From Myxococcales bacterium (lineage in GTDB: Bacteria > Myxococcota_A > Polyangia > Palsa-1104 > JAEUJZ01): 64,000 nucleotides of DNA. The stretch lies in NCBI GenBank assembly GCA_016794365.1, contig JAEUKB010000064.1, forward strand, positions 1 through 64,000, in the 5' to 3' direction. This document shows positions 48,284-58,018 of the stretch, in pieces; position 1 is the first letter of the stretch, and the number at the start of each line of letters is the position of its first letter. The translations under genes were made by a program, and so were the position numbers. The notes under the pieces were generated by a model, which was not told where the DNA came from, ran no database searches, and saw only the letters and a list, made by a program, of their open reading frames with translations.

Positions 48284-50131
48284 ATGCGAAACGCTGCTTT
48301 GGTCTTTTCTGCGCTGTCGCTTGGGGCGATCTGGGCTTCGGCGGCTCCTTCTGACTTGCGAACCCTGGCGGAAGACAGTGGCTATGAGCGCACGGGCCGC
48401 TACGACGAGGTCATTCGTCTGTGCGAGCGCTTTGCGCAGGCCTTTCCTTCCCAGGTTCGCTGTCAGCGCTTTGGTCAGACTCCACAAGGTCGGCCCATGA
48501 TGGCGCTGGTCGCTTCCGCCGATGGCCTGTTTGAGCCCGAGCAGAACGTCCAGCAAGGCCGTCCGGTCGTGCTTGCCCAGGGCTGTATCCATGCCGGAGA
48601 AGTCGATGGCAAGGACGCGGGCTTTCTGTTCCTGCGCAAGATCCTGGGCCAAGAGGTCCTGCCCGGGGTCTTGTCCAAGCTGACCTTTGTGCTCGTTCCG
48701 GTCTTCAACGTCGATGGCCACGAGCGCTTTGGCCCCAATCAGCGTCCCAACCAGCGCGGCCCGGTCGAGACAGGCTGGCGCGTCAACTCGCAGAACCTCA
48801 ACCTCAATCGCGACTACACCAAGGCCGATACCGAGGAGATGAAGGCCATGCTCGGGCTGCTCGGTCGCTACGATCCACTGCTGTATGTGGATCTGCATGT
48901 GACCGATGGTGCTGACTTTCAACCCGATGTGGCGGTGCAGATCGAGCCGCGCTTAGGTGGAGCGGACGGGCTGCGGCCTTTAGGTCGAGAGCTATCGCAG
49001 CGGGTGCTAGAGGAGCTGCGCCGAGGAGGACATCAGCCGCTCGATTTTTATCCGAGCTTTGTCAAAAAGGACGACCCCGCATCCGGCTTTGTGGCCGAGG
49101 TGCCGCCGCCGCGCTTTTCGACAGGCTACTGGCCGCGCCGCAATCGCTTTGGCGTGCTGGTCGAGACGCACTCGTGGAAGACCTATCCGCAGCGGGTAAA
49201 GACCACCTATGACACCTTGGTGGCCTTGGTTCGTGGCATCGCAGAGCGGGGCGCGCAGCTTCAGAAGGCTGCGCTCGAAGCGGATCGGCTCGATGCGCGG
49301 CGGACGCCGGGAAGTCGCTATCCGCTGACCTATGAAAATGGACCGGTGCCCGTGGAGGTTCGGTTTCCGGGCTACGCCTACAAGCTGGAGCCATCGGCGG
49401 TGTCGGGGGCGCTGCGCATCAGCTACGACCCCAGCCGTCCGGCGGAGTGGAAGATTCCGTTTTATGCCTCGGTGGTGGAAAAAAATCCGGTCAAGCTGCC
49501 TGCGGCTTACTACGTTCCGCCAGAGCATGCACCGTGGCTGGCTGCCAAGCTGACGCTGCACCGGCTGTCGTTTACCACCCAGAGTGAATCGGTGACGATG
49601 CCGTCGTGTACAAGCTACCGGATTCGCAGCCGCACTTTCGCCGAGGTGCCGTTTGAGGGACGCCATCCGGTCCGGGTCGAAGGCGAGTGGACGCGCGAGA
49701 GCTGCACGCTGGAACGCGGCGGACTGCTGGTGCCGGTGGCGCAGCGGGCAGGCGGACTTGCGGCGCAGCTGCTAGAGCCGGACGCGCCCGACTCGTTTTT
49801 GCACTGGGGCTTCTTTCATTCGATCTTCGAGCAGAAGGAATACCTGGAAGACTACGTGGCCGAGCAGGTGGCCGAGCAGCAGCTGGCCAAGGATGCAGGA
49901 CTGCGGGCGGAGTTTTCCAAGCTGCTTCAGAACCCGGCGTTTGCGGCGAGTCCGGCCCAGCGACTGCACTTCTTTGTGCAGCGGCATCCCTCGTATGACC
50001 GAAGCTTTCAGCGCTATCCGATCCTGCGGCTGGAGAGCCTGCCACCCGCCGGGAAACAGCCGGTGGCAGCAGGCAGCGAGCGCTATGGGCTGTGGATGAA
50101 GGAAGAGTCGGCGGTGGACGGGCGGCGTTAG
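48284..50131 (+). CDS. Secreted M14 zinc carboxypeptidase
   Basis: 615 residues from ATG 48284. A signal peptide (ALVFSALSLGAIWASA) leads into a peptidase domain. Zinc ligands are His103 and Glu106 (HAGEVDG) and His205 (DLHVTD); the catalytic Glu is Glu294 in VETHSWK; NLNRDY is the Arg-site region. It should remove C-terminal residues from peptides in the periplasm or outside. The C-terminal 250 residues are a beta-rich extra domain. The stop overlaps the convergent LamG gene by four bases. In-frame sequence upstream to 48143 runs into the repeats and is not used. Confidence 0.88.
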   Translation: MRNAALVFSALSLGAIWASAAPSDLRTLAEDSGYERTGRYDEVIRLCERFAQAFPSQVRCQRFGQTPQGRPMMALVASADGLFEPEQNVQQGRPVVLAQGCIHAGEVDGKDAGFLFLRKILGQEVLPGVLSKLTFVLVPVFNVDGHERFGPNQRPNQRGPVETGWRVNSQNLNLNRDYTKADTEEMKAMLGLLGRYDPLLYVDLHVTDGADFQPDVAVQIEPRLGGADGLRPLGRELSQRVLEELRRGGHQPLDFYPSFVKKDDPASGFVAEVPPPRFSTGYWPRRNRFGVLVETHSWKTYPQRVKTTYDTLVALVRGIAERGAQLQKAALEADRLDARRTPGSRYPLTYENGPVPVEVRFPGYAYKLEPSAVSGALRISYDPSRPAEWKIPFYASVVEKNPVKLPAAYYVPPEHAPWLAAKLTLHRLSFTTQSESVTMPSCTSYRIRSRTFAEVPFEGRHPVRVEGEWTRESCTLERGGLLVPVAQRAGGLAAQLLEPDAPDSFLHWGFFHSIFEQKEYLEDYVAEQVAEQQLAKDAGLRAEFSKLLQNPAFAASPAQRLHFFVQRHPSYDRSFQRYPILRLESLPPAGKQPVAAGSERYGLWMKEESAVDGRR

Positions 50132-53100
50132 GCGTTCTGGACGACGTTGGTGATGCCAGAGCCTAGGTCGAGCAAAGAGGTCGCGACAGAGAAGCCCACC
50201 GGGGTGTAGGGCGATATCTTGGTGGTCTTGTTGAAGTCGATGTACGCGGTGAACAGCAGCGACATCTGGTTGGTGATGTAGCTGCCCACTTGCAGACCGA
50301 ACGCCGTCCAGTTGAGCGCGGACTGAGAGGGGGAGGATAATGTCGCTGCGAGGGCACCGATGCAGGCACCTGACACGCAGACAAACTGCCCGAGCATGTC
50401 GAGGATCTTGGTCAGCGAGACAAAGAACTTGCTGTTGATGGCCCAGAAGGCGGCCTTGCTCCAGCTACACAGGATCAGCAGGCTGCCAGCGATGCCTTCC
50501 ATGGCGTTCATAATGCCCAGCCCGATCTGGACATCACGCGGGAGCCGCAAGTTCGAGTAGTAGCTGAGTCCGCAGCGGGCGATCATCACGACACCAATCG
50601 CCGTGTCCCACGCTGCCATCTTGACCGCGCTCGCTTTTTCGACCGCATCGGAGGAGTCTTTGGACTCTGCGATGTCGATGAGGGCGCGCGGAATCTGCAA
50701 GGCGGCCAGCGTCACACCGAGCGCAAAGTTCGACCAGATCTGCGCGGAGTAGTCGTCTGGCGTGCTGTCATCCGCGAAGCTGACGGGCTGGGGCTCGGCT
50801 TTGCCGGACTTGGCACTGGCTCCGATCTTGACCGCCAGCACCTGGGCAATCGCCGCGACCAGGGCACCGATCCGCAGCAGGTTCAGGGTGCGACCGCCCA
50901 AGACCGTGCTTTCCACCCAGCTTGTGACGTTGGGCACGCTCAGCCGGGTGGTCAGGACCGCTTTGGCCGAGCCCAGGACCGTGTCGGTGATGTTGGTGAG
51001 CTGATCGAACAGGAAGTCCACCACCGAGGTCTGCGCATCGCCTGTCGTCAGCTTGTTCACAACCTGGGAAACCGGCGTGGTCAGGATCGCAACCGGGTTG
51101 CCCAGCGATGACACATCGGATGGAGAGCTGCCCGAAAACTGCTGGAGCTTGGTGGTGTCGAGGAGCGCCGTGCCACTGCTCACCTGCTTCGAGATCTGGC
51201 CCATGAAGTCGAGGTTGAGGTTCGTCGCGCTCATCACCGTGTTGGCGATGTCCATGACGTAGTCGATTTCCTCAGCCCCCAGGTTGTCCGGGATGTCGAT
51301 GCCGCAGTGCTGGGCGAGCGACTTGTCCCCGACCCCGGCAGGCAGCGTCAGGTACTTGTTTAGCTCGGTCTTGTAGGTTGCGAGCTTGGCGATCTGGTCC
51401 TTGGCCTTGCCCAGCTCCGTCTCGATGGTGCTGTAGAGCTTGTCCGAGGCATTCAAGAAGTCGTTCCAGTTAAACAGCCAGGCCAGGTACTTGAGTATCT
51501 GCTCGATCTTGGCACCGACCTTCTTCATGAACTGGACGATGGCGTGGTAGGCATCCATGACGCCGCTGACGACGACGCGCCAGGCCACGGTGACACCATC
51601 GACGATGCTGGTGCCGATGAGCGAAAAGGTGTGAGAGATGATGTTGGCAGCCTGCGTGGACAGCACGGCCAAGCGGTCAGCGGAGGCAATGCACTGCTCG
51701 ATCTGGTCGCGTCCAAAGCGCGCAGCGGCCTTGGCGGTGGCATTGGTGAGATCGCGCAGCTCGTCACTGGCTGAACAGAGCAGGTCCGACGACTTTTTGA
51801 TCGCGGTGCTGGTTGCTTTCGACAACGCGACGCTGCCGTCATCGATCATGGCTTCGGCGAAGCGACCGGCGCTGCTGCCCGCTTTCTTGAGCCCCGAATA
51901 CGCCGAGCTGGCGGTGTCTTCCGCAAAGTCCACTGCGGTATTGATCCCATCGATGATGCTGCCCAAGATGCCGCGTGCTTCGCCGACGCTCTGCGTGGAG
52001 GAATAGGCAATCGGACGATAGCAGCGACCCATCTGAACGAGCGCCGAGCCGAAGCGGTTGGCGTCTTCCTGCGAGCTTCCGGCGGGCAGGGGCGAGGGCT
52101 TTCCGGGCGGTGGGCTGAGCAGCTTGGCGCTGTCGGTGTAGGCCAGGCCCAGCATCGCTTCCGAGTCGGGTCGCACGATTGTCCACAGACCTCCGGCCAT
52201 GTCGCTGTAGCGGGCGCGCAGTGTGGGGAAGACCAGCGTCGTGGCTTCAAAGCGCAGCCGCAGCTTGCCGTTTGCGGGGACGGTCATCGACTGAACCTGC
52301 TTGGCGGGCCAGCTCGTCGGAATGTAGACGTTTTCGCTGTTGGGCAGATAGACGCGAACGTCGGCGTCGGGACAGATGAGGATGGTCTTGCCTGCTTGTG
52401 AGCTGCCGCTTGGGGCGGTGGGCTCTAGCGTGGCGTCGAACACGGTCAGGCTGCCCGTGCGAGGCTCTTTGACGAGCACCCAGTTGACGCTGCTGACGAT
52501 GCCGAGGTTGGGATTGATTTTTGCGTCAAAGACATCGCTGATTGACCCGGGGATGTCCTGGATGACCTGGCCGAGGTCGTTGGCGGGCTTGAGCACTTCC
52601 GCCATGTAGGTCAGCTGCTCGGTGATGAGCTTGCCTTTGACGCGCAGGTAGTGCGCCTTCGGATTGCTGGTGTGCAGAAGCGGCAGGTTGTTCGCGGTCC
52701 CGATGGTGGTTCCGGTCTGAAGGGTGCCGACGCCGCGCTGGTCGCTGATGTCGAACACGCAGCCGGTCTTGCTCTGCTCCAGGCGGTAGTTGGCGATCAG
52801 GCCGGGCTCGTTGCCGATGAGACGAGACAGAAACTTGGAGGCGATTTCCTGGGCGCCGCGGCAGGTGTTCCAGATGCGAAACTCTGAGAGCTGACCCGTG
52901 AACTTGGCAAAGCCTGCGATGGTTCCACCGAGCCGGACCTGCGGAATCGACTTGGCATGCATGATGCGCAGCAGCGGCAGATACTGCGAGCCGTTCCCGA
53001 TCATCGGCGACACGATCCGGTTGGACATCACCGTGCGGCTGCTGTGAAGCTGTCCGTTGAGGTAGAGCGTGATCACGATCGGAACCATGCCGCTTGTGAT

Positions 53101-54078
53101 GGCTCCGCGTCCGAACGTGACGGCGACGTGCTGGAAGGTGCCCGCGTTTTCCCCGTACGCACCGTCATGAAGCCGGATCTTGCTTGTGCCGTTGCACAGC
53201 ATCACATCGATGTGTCCGCCGCCGTTGTCGCTGTTGCCGCCGACCGTGACCACCAGCGAGACATCCTTTTCGTCGGCCAGGATGATCATGCTCTGCTGAA
53301 CCTTGGTCGAGATCGGGTTAAACCAAGTCTCCAGCGTCAGGGCACCGCTTAGGTTGTTCACGGGCGACAGAAACAGCGTCTTCGGATCGCCGGTCATTTC
53401 CAGCACGGGCACGCTTCCCAGGCCATAGCCATCGGGAGCCTGCGTGCTGGACAGCTTTCCTTCGACTACGCCGTCGTTGTTCTGGGCGCTCGTGTCGTTC
53501 ACGGTGTAGGTGGTGACATCGCCGCTGCTGGTGGTGACGGTCTTGGGGTTTGTCACGCTGTCGAGCGGATACTTGGCCCACGCGATGGACGGCGGGCTTG
53601 GGCCAAACCACGAAGGTGCCGGGAGCTGAAGGACTTCCAGGTTCGATAGGTTGCCGACAAAGGGATTGCCAGCAGCGCCGCCTGCGATGCTGTTGCGGGT
53701 GAGCGGGCTGGTGGGAAACTCTCCGACGATCTGCTGCTCGACATGGATGTCGAAGATCGACAAGCTGGCGAGCTGAAACAGCGGAAACCACGTCGCAGAG
53801 ACCTTGACCCAGGTGTTGAGCGGCAGCACGCCTTCGCAGGTCATCTCGTTGCGGGTGGTGCCGCGCTCGAAGCCAACGGTGATGCTGCTGGGATCATCGC
53901 CAGTTCCCAGGACCAAGTATTCACCCTGGGCGGTGCCAAACTGGACGATGCGCTGCCGGGCATTGTTGCCGGTGCGACGGACCCAGATGTGGACGGTGAT
54001 GCCGTTGCCGATGCCTTCGGACATCTGCGGCAGCTTGATCGGGCGGGTGTTGTCAGCAAACGAAAGAACATTGATCAT
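50128..54078 (-). CDS. Giant LamG-type lectin-fold protein with hydrophobic C-terminal half
   Basis: 1316 residues with no signal peptide. Two LamG/concanavalin-like beta sandwiches: about 10-150 (ITVHIWVRRTGNNARQRIVQ, NTWVKVSATW) and about 230-420 (GALTLETWFNPISTKVQQSM, FQHVAVTFGRG, ITLYLNGQLHSSRTVMSN, GQLSEFRIWNTCRGAQEIAS). The middle is partly helical (SAYSGLKKAGSSAGRFAEAM). The last 300 residues have about six hydrophobic segments (GALVAAIAQVLAVKIGA; GQFVCVSGACIGALAATLSS; ALNWTAFGLQVGSYIT). The mix suggests a membrane-inserting, sugar-binding protein, perhaps exported by a special route or toxin-like; this is inference. AGGGGG precedes ATG 54078. It lies alone, with its 3' end touching the M14 gene. 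Confidence 0.75.
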   Translation of the reverse strand: MINVLSFADNTRPIKLPQMSEGIGNGITVHIWVRRTGNNARQRIVQFGTAQGEYLVLGTGDDPSSITVGFERGTTRNEMTCEGVLPLNTWVKVSATWFPLFQLASLSIFDIHVEQQIVGEFPTSPLTRNSIAGGAAGNPFVGNLSNLEVLQLPAPSWFGPSPPSIAWAKYPLDSVTNPKTVTTSSGDVTTYTVNDTSAQNNDGVVEGKLSSTQAPDGYGLGSVPVLEMTGDPKTLFLSPVNNLSGALTLETWFNPISTKVQQSMIILADEKDVSLVVTVGGNSDNGGGHIDVMLCNGTSKIRLHDGAYGENAGTFQHVAVTFGRGAITSGMVPIVITLYLNGQLHSSRTVMSNRIVSPMIGNGSQYLPLLRIMHAKSIPQVRLGGTIAGFAKFTGQLSEFRIWNTCRGAQEIASKFLSRLIGNEPGLIANYRLEQSKTGCVFDISDQRGVGTLQTGTTIGTANNLPLLHTSNPKAHYLRVKGKLITEQLTYMAEVLKPANDLGQVIQDIPGSISDVFDAKINPNLGIVSSVNWVLVKEPRTGSLTVFDATLEPTAPSGSSQAGKTILICPDADVRVYLPNSENVYIPTSWPAKQVQSMTVPANGKLRLRFEATTLVFPTLRARYSDMAGGLWTIVRPDSEAMLGLAYTDSAKLLSPPPGKPSPLPAGSSQEDANRFGSALVQMGRCYRPIAYSSTQSVGEARGILGSIIDGINTAVDFAEDTASSAYSGLKKAGSSAGRFAEAMIDDGSVALSKATSTAIKKSSDLLCSASDELRDLTNATAKAAARFGRDQIEQCIASADRLAVLSTQAANIISHTFSLIGTSIVDGVTVAWRVVVSGVMDAYHAIVQFMKKVGAKIEQILKYLAWLFNWNDFLNASDKLYSTIETELGKAKDQIAKLATYKTELNKYLTLPAGVGDKSLAQHCGIDIPDNLGAEEIDYVMDIANTVMSATNLNLDFMGQISKQVSSGTALLDTTKLQQFSGSSPSDVSSLGNPVAILTTPVSQVVNKLTTGDAQTSVVDFLFDQLTNITDTVLGSAKAVLTTRLSVPNVTSWVESTVLGGRTLNLLRIGALVAAIAQVLAVKIGASAKSGKAEPQPVSFADDSTPDDYSAQIWSNFALGVTLAALQIPRALIDIAESKDSSDAVEKASAVKMAAWDTAIGVVMIARCGLSYYSNLRLPRDVQIGLGIMNAMEGIAGSLLILCSWSKAAFWAINSKFFVSLTKILDMLGQFVCVSGACIGALAATLSSPSQSALNWTAFGLQVGSYITNQMSLLFTAYIDFNKTTKISPYTPVGFSVATSLLDLGSGITNVVQNA

Positions 54079-54190
54079 GGCGCGGTTCCCCCTGGTGATT
54101 CGTCGTGGCAGCTAGGCGATGCATGAGCCGCTCGCGGCTTGCTCGTGCTGCTTGTGAAAGTCAGCGTGACACGCGCTTTACGACGGAAAA

Positions 54191-54208
54191 ATGGCCGAAA
54201 GTGGCCAT
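54191..54208. other. Short perfect inverted repeat upstream of the solute-binding protein gene
   Basis: ATGGCC (54191-54196) and GGCCAT (54203-54208) flank a six-base loop, in the region between the divergent LamG and solute-binding genes. It could be an operator or structural hairpin; no regulator is known. The rest of 54079-54291 shows nothing clear. Confidence 0.3.
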
Positions 54209-54291
54209 GGGGTGGTCTGCCGCTGAGCATCGCGAAAAGCCGATTCGTTTCGCGTGACTGAGCGGTTGCACGTCGGCGTAGCTGATCTAAA

Positions 54292-55872
54292 GTGCCGCCC
54301 GTGTCGCATCGCAAACAGGAGCCAGGTCCGCGTAGATCGCGGGGGCCGCTCGACTTGCTGTGGGGGATCTGGACGCTGGCGCTCGTGTCGCTGTGCGGTC
54401 TGCTGGTCGTGCCCGTGGGATCGCTGGCAGCGCCGGGATCGACGATTCGCTTGGTCATCGATGGAGAGCCCGCGCACGTAAACCCGCTGCTCGATCCCGA
54501 TCTGTGGGGACATCGCATTGCGCACGATCTGGTCTGTGAGCCGCTGATTCGTCGCATCGAGACGCCAGAGGGTCCGAGCTACGAAGGCGTGCTGGCCGAG
54601 CGGTTCCGACTGGATCGCGATGGTCGTGGGCTCGATCTGTGGCTGCGCAAAGGTGTGCGCTTTCACGATGGCAGGCCGCTGGGCGCGTACGATGTGCAGC
54701 TCTCGCTTCAGATGGTGCTGGCGTCGGAACACAATGCGCCGCAGACCCGAAGCCTGCTGCGCGATGTGGCGCGGATCGTGAAAAACGGCAATGAGAGCAT
54801 TCACATCGATCTGCGCCGTGGATCGACCCAGATCTTGGATGCGCTGTCGCAGCTATCGATCGTTCCGTCCGCGCACTTTCCCGATGGACGCTTGGTGCAA
54901 AAGCCGTGGAATCGCAAGCCGATCTGCACCGGACCGTATCGCCTGACCGAGTGGAAGCGCGGCAGTCACATCACGCTGCAAAAGTTTGCGGGCTACTGGG
55001 GTCGTCCGCCGGGTGCGGATGAGCTGCGGTTTGTGATCTCTGCCGATAGTGCCAAAGGGCTTCAGCTCTTGCGGCATGGTCAGGCCGAAGGACTGCTGCG
55101 GGTGCCGCTGCGCTATCTGCCCGATCTGGTGCAGCCCGCGATCGATCGCGGTCGCTGGCAGAAGCTCGATCCGCTGGCGAGCCAGCTCGTCTTGCTGCTG
55201 TGGAATGGACGACATCCGCTGCTTGGACAGGCGCAGGTGCGACGAGCGCTCGCGTCGCTGCTCGATCGACAGAAGCTGCTGCGCGATGCGCGCATGGGCC
55301 AAGGCAGCTTGGATGTGCTGTTTCAGGCTGGGCCTCGGCTGACGGCGACGGAATCGATGGCGCTGCTTGATGCAGTGGCTCCGCGTGCGGCCCCCGGGAG
55401 CGTGCGGCTGTGGCAAGGTCGTCCGCTCAACCTGAAGCTGCTGATTCCGCAAGGCTCGACCGAGCTTGTGGATCTGGCGACCCGACTGGCTGAAGCGCTG
55501 ATCCCGGCGGGCATCAAGCTAGAGCCGGACATCCAAGACATGTCGTCGCTATGGGCCAAGCTGCGACGCGGTGCGTTCGATGTGGCGCTGATCGGCTGGG
55601 GCTATACCGGCAGCGATCGCCTGTTCGATCCCGAGCCGCTGCTACGCCTGGCCTATCCCGACAGTCATTCGTTGTGGCAGAGCCTGGTCGGCAAGCTGTC
55701 CGACTGGCAGCACAGCGGGGATCCGCGCGCCCTGTCCGAGCTGTGGCAGCGCGAAGAGCCGCTTACGCTGCTGTATCGTCCCCGCCAGATCTTGCTCCTT
55801 CAGCCCAGCGTCCGCGCCCAGATCAAAGGCGATTTTGTAGACTTGCGGAGCCTGCAATTGGCCGGGCCGTAA
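54292..55872 (+). CDS. Family 5 peptide/nickel-type ABC transporter solute-binding protein
   Basis: 526 residues from GTG 54292. A basic leader and one hydrophobic segment (WTLALVSLCGLLVVPVGSLA, about 26-46) precede a family-5 binding protein: LRKGVRFHDGRPLGAYDVQL (the family signature region), GPYRLTEWKRG and VALIGWGYTGSDRLFDP. It should bind peptides, nickel chelates or similar in the periplasm. No permease or ATPase gene is adjacent. The leader could also act as a membrane anchor. Confidence 0.87.
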   Translation: MPPVSHRKQEPGPRRSRGPLDLLWGIWTLALVSLCGLLVVPVGSLAAPGSTIRLVIDGEPAHVNPLLDPDLWGHRIAHDLVCEPLIRRIETPEGPSYEGVLAERFRLDRDGRGLDLWLRKGVRFHDGRPLGAYDVQLSLQMVLASEHNAPQTRSLLRDVARIVKNGNESIHIDLRRGSTQILDALSQLSIVPSAHFPDGRLVQKPWNRKPICTGPYRLTEWKRGSHITLQKFAGYWGRPPGADELRFVISADSAKGLQLLRHGQAEGLLRVPLRYLPDLVQPAIDRGRWQKLDPLASQLVLLLWNGRHPLLGQAQVRRALASLLDRQKLLRDARMGQGSLDVLFQAGPRLTATESMALLDAVAPRAAPGSVRLWQGRPLNLKLLIPQGSTELVDLATRLAEALIPAGIKLEPDIQDMSSLWAKLRRGAFDVALIGWGYTGSDRLFDPEPLLRLAYPDSHSLWQSLVGKLSDWQHSGDPRALSELWQREEPLTLLYRPRQILLLQPSVRAQIKGDFVDLRSLQLAGP

Positions 55873-55909
55873 CACCAGCTGTGCGACGGAAAAACCCCAC
55901 GTTTGGCCC

Positions 55910-55925
55910 TGGGGGAATTTCCCCA
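55910..55925. other. GGGGAATTTCCCC-type palindrome between genes
   Basis: TGGGGGAATTTCCCCA is almost fully self-complementary (GGGGAA-T-TTCCCC). It lies about 40 bases after the solute-binding protein stop, where a terminator or operator may sit. No T-run follows. Confidence 0.35.
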
Positions 55926-56058
55926 TCTTCCCGACTCCCAAAAGACTGAACTAATCGTTCACCCAACTCGGCGTTCGCCCTTTTCAATCCCAAGCGGCTG
56001 TGGTGCCTTGCTGCTAGGATGGCCGCGCCCAAGCAGGCAGCAAGCATAGATGGTTCTT

Positions 56059-56063
56059 AGGAG
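56059..56063 (+). promoter_or_regulatory. Shine-Dalgarno site setting the radical SAM start
   Basis: AGGAG lies seven bases before ATG 56071, which makes that start more likely than the in-frame ATG at 56050. Confidence 0.7.
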
Positions 56064-56070
56064 TTTCCCG

Positions 56071-57969
56071 ATGCAGTTCCCTCATCAATTGGCAAAGCAG
56101 ACCTCTCGCGCAGCGGTGGCCCTCGCGCAGGCGACGTGGCCCTTGGTCAAGCTCTGGAACGAAAAGTTCGAGCGTCCCTCACCGCATCCGAGCTGGGCTC
56201 CAGGGCCTCTGCTCAAGTCGCGGGAGCGGACGTTTCCAAAGCTTGGGTGGCCGCGCGAAACCGACTCTCTGTGCCCCAAGTGCGTGAAGGAAGTCCGCGA
56301 AGACATCCTGTCAGGACGACGCAAGCTGACCGATCTGGTCGATGGCCGACCCGGGGAAGTCAAGGCGCGGATCATCGAGCGCGATGGTCAGATCCTGATG
56401 GAAAAGACCTGCGACAAGCACGGAGTCTGCACCGACGTGATGTCGATCGATCCGAAGTTCATGGAACGGATCGAGAGCCTGTTTCCCGGACGAGACTTTC
56501 CGACGGTTGAGACCTCGCTGCGATCGCACGGAACTTCGACGATGAAGTACGGACGCGGCGCGGTCATGACGATCGATCTGACCAACCGCTGCAACATGAT
56601 GTGCGATCCGTGCTTCATGGATGCCAACCAGGTCGGCTACGTCCACGAGCTGTCGTGGGAAGAGATCAAGCGCATCCTCGACGATACGATCAACGTCAAG
56701 CCGCGTCGTCAGATGAGCATTCAGTTTTCCGGTGGTGAGCCGACGCTGTCGCCGTACTTCCTGGATGCGATTCGTTACGCGCGTGAGGTCGGTTACTTCG
56801 CCGTCCAGTGTGCGACGAACGGTCTGCGCTTTGCGCGTGAGCCAGGCTTTGCCAAAAAGGCCAAAGAAGCCGGTCTGCGCATGGCGTATCTCCAGTTCGA
56901 CGGAGCCAGCAACGAGTCGAACGCGCACCGCAAGATCTCCAACCTGTTCGATGTCAAGCTGCGCGCGATCGAGGAGCTGCACCAAGCGGGCATCGACGTG
57001 ATCCTCGTCGTGACGATCGTCAACGGCGTCAACAACGATCAAGTCGGCAAGATCATCGATTTTGCGATCGAAAACAGCGACAAGATCACCGTCGTTTCGT
57101 TCCAGCCGGTCAGCTTCACGGGCCGCGACGAAGACATCGACGATGAGACGCGCTACAAGCAGCGCTACACGCTGTCGCACCTGGTTCACGACGTGAAGAA
57201 CCAGACCGGCGTCACCGAGCCGATGCGCGACTGGTTCCCGCTGTCCGCAATGGGACCGTTTTCCAACCTGACCGATCTGATGATCGAGCAAGGGAGCAAG
57301 TTTGGCGCGGTCAACTGCGGCTGCCATCCAAACTGCGGCGTCGGGACCATTCTCTTTGTCAACAAGAAGACCAAGAAGATGGTGCCGCTGCTCGAATTCC
57401 TCGATGTCGAGCAGTTTGCCAAAGACGTGACGGTGATCACCGACGGAAACATGCCCAAAGCCGTCGCGATGGCCCAGACCGCACTCGCGCTGATTCGCAA
57501 CTTCCGTCCCGAGCGCGCTCCCGAAGGCTACGATCTGCTGACGCTGTTTAAGCAGTTTCTGTCGCAGACCGGCGCACGCGGCAAAAAAGTCGGTCAGTTT
57601 GAATCCGACGCCAACGAGTTCGAGTGGCGAGTGCTCTTCGTCGCAGGCATGTGGTTCCAAGACCTGTTCAACTACGACTTCCGTCGCACTGAGATGTGCA
57701 TCATCCCGTACGGAACGCAGATGGGCGAGATCAGCTTCTGCGCGTACAACACCGGCGTCGGCTGGCGCAACATCGTCGAGCAGATGATGGCCAATGCGAC
57801 GGTGGCAGAGTGGTACAAGCAGCACGGTCGTCACGATGTCTTTGCGAAGAATCGTCCGCTCGATGTGCCGTCGTTTGAAAATCCGCTGACCTCGCGGCTG
57901 CCCGGCGTGCCCGACTACGTAAAGAACCTGAACGAGCAAGGGAAGCTGCGTCTGCGCGTGCTAGGGTAG
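56071..57969 (+). CDS. Radical SAM protein, Tes-like architecture
   Basis: 632 residues. An N-terminal zinc or iron CPKC (residues 68-71) and an MEKTCDKHG segment precede the radical SAM core: LTNRCNMMCDPCF with Cys174, Cys178 and Cys181 binding the 4Fe-4S cluster, then FSGGEPTL. Further Cys (VNCGCHPNCGVG) lie later and may hold auxiliary clusters. The combination of CPxC, CxxHG and this core resembles tetraether-lipid synthase and related lipid or long-chain modifying enzymes, but that match is from pattern only. It is cytosolic, likely membrane-associated. smpB follows by 49 bases. Confidence 0.8.
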   Translation: MQFPHQLAKQTSRAAVALAQATWPLVKLWNEKFERPSPHPSWAPGPLLKSRERTFPKLGWPRETDSLCPKCVKEVREDILSGRRKLTDLVDGRPGEVKARIIERDGQILMEKTCDKHGVCTDVMSIDPKFMERIESLFPGRDFPTVETSLRSHGTSTMKYGRGAVMTIDLTNRCNMMCDPCFMDANQVGYVHELSWEEIKRILDDTINVKPRRQMSIQFSGGEPTLSPYFLDAIRYAREVGYFAVQCATNGLRFAREPGFAKKAKEAGLRMAYLQFDGASNESNAHRKISNLFDVKLRAIEELHQAGIDVILVVTIVNGVNNDQVGKIIDFAIENSDKITVVSFQPVSFTGRDEDIDDETRYKQRYTLSHLVHDVKNQTGVTEPMRDWFPLSAMGPFSNLTDLMIEQGSKFGAVNCGCHPNCGVGTILFVNKKTKKMVPLLEFLDVEQFAKDVTVITDGNMPKAVAMAQTALALIRNFRPERAPEGYDLLTLFKQFLSQTGARGKKVGQFESDANEFEWRVLFVAGMWFQDLFNYDFRRTEMCIIPYGTQMGEISFCAYNTGVGWRNIVEQMMANATVAEWYKQHGRHDVFAKNRPLDVPSFENPLTSRLPGVPDYVKNLNEQGKLRLRVLG

Positions 57970-58018
57970 TCGCAGACGAAAGTGCTGCTCGGCGGACGAG
58001 CGACGATGGTGAAAGACG

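Noticed and set aside
50128..54078. Firm call of the LamG protein as a toxin
   Set aside because: No known toxin domain is visible; only the layout suggests it.
56311..57939. 542-codon open frame antisense to the radical SAM gene
   Set aside because: The sense protein has complete catalytic motifs; the antisense product looks like shadow sequence.
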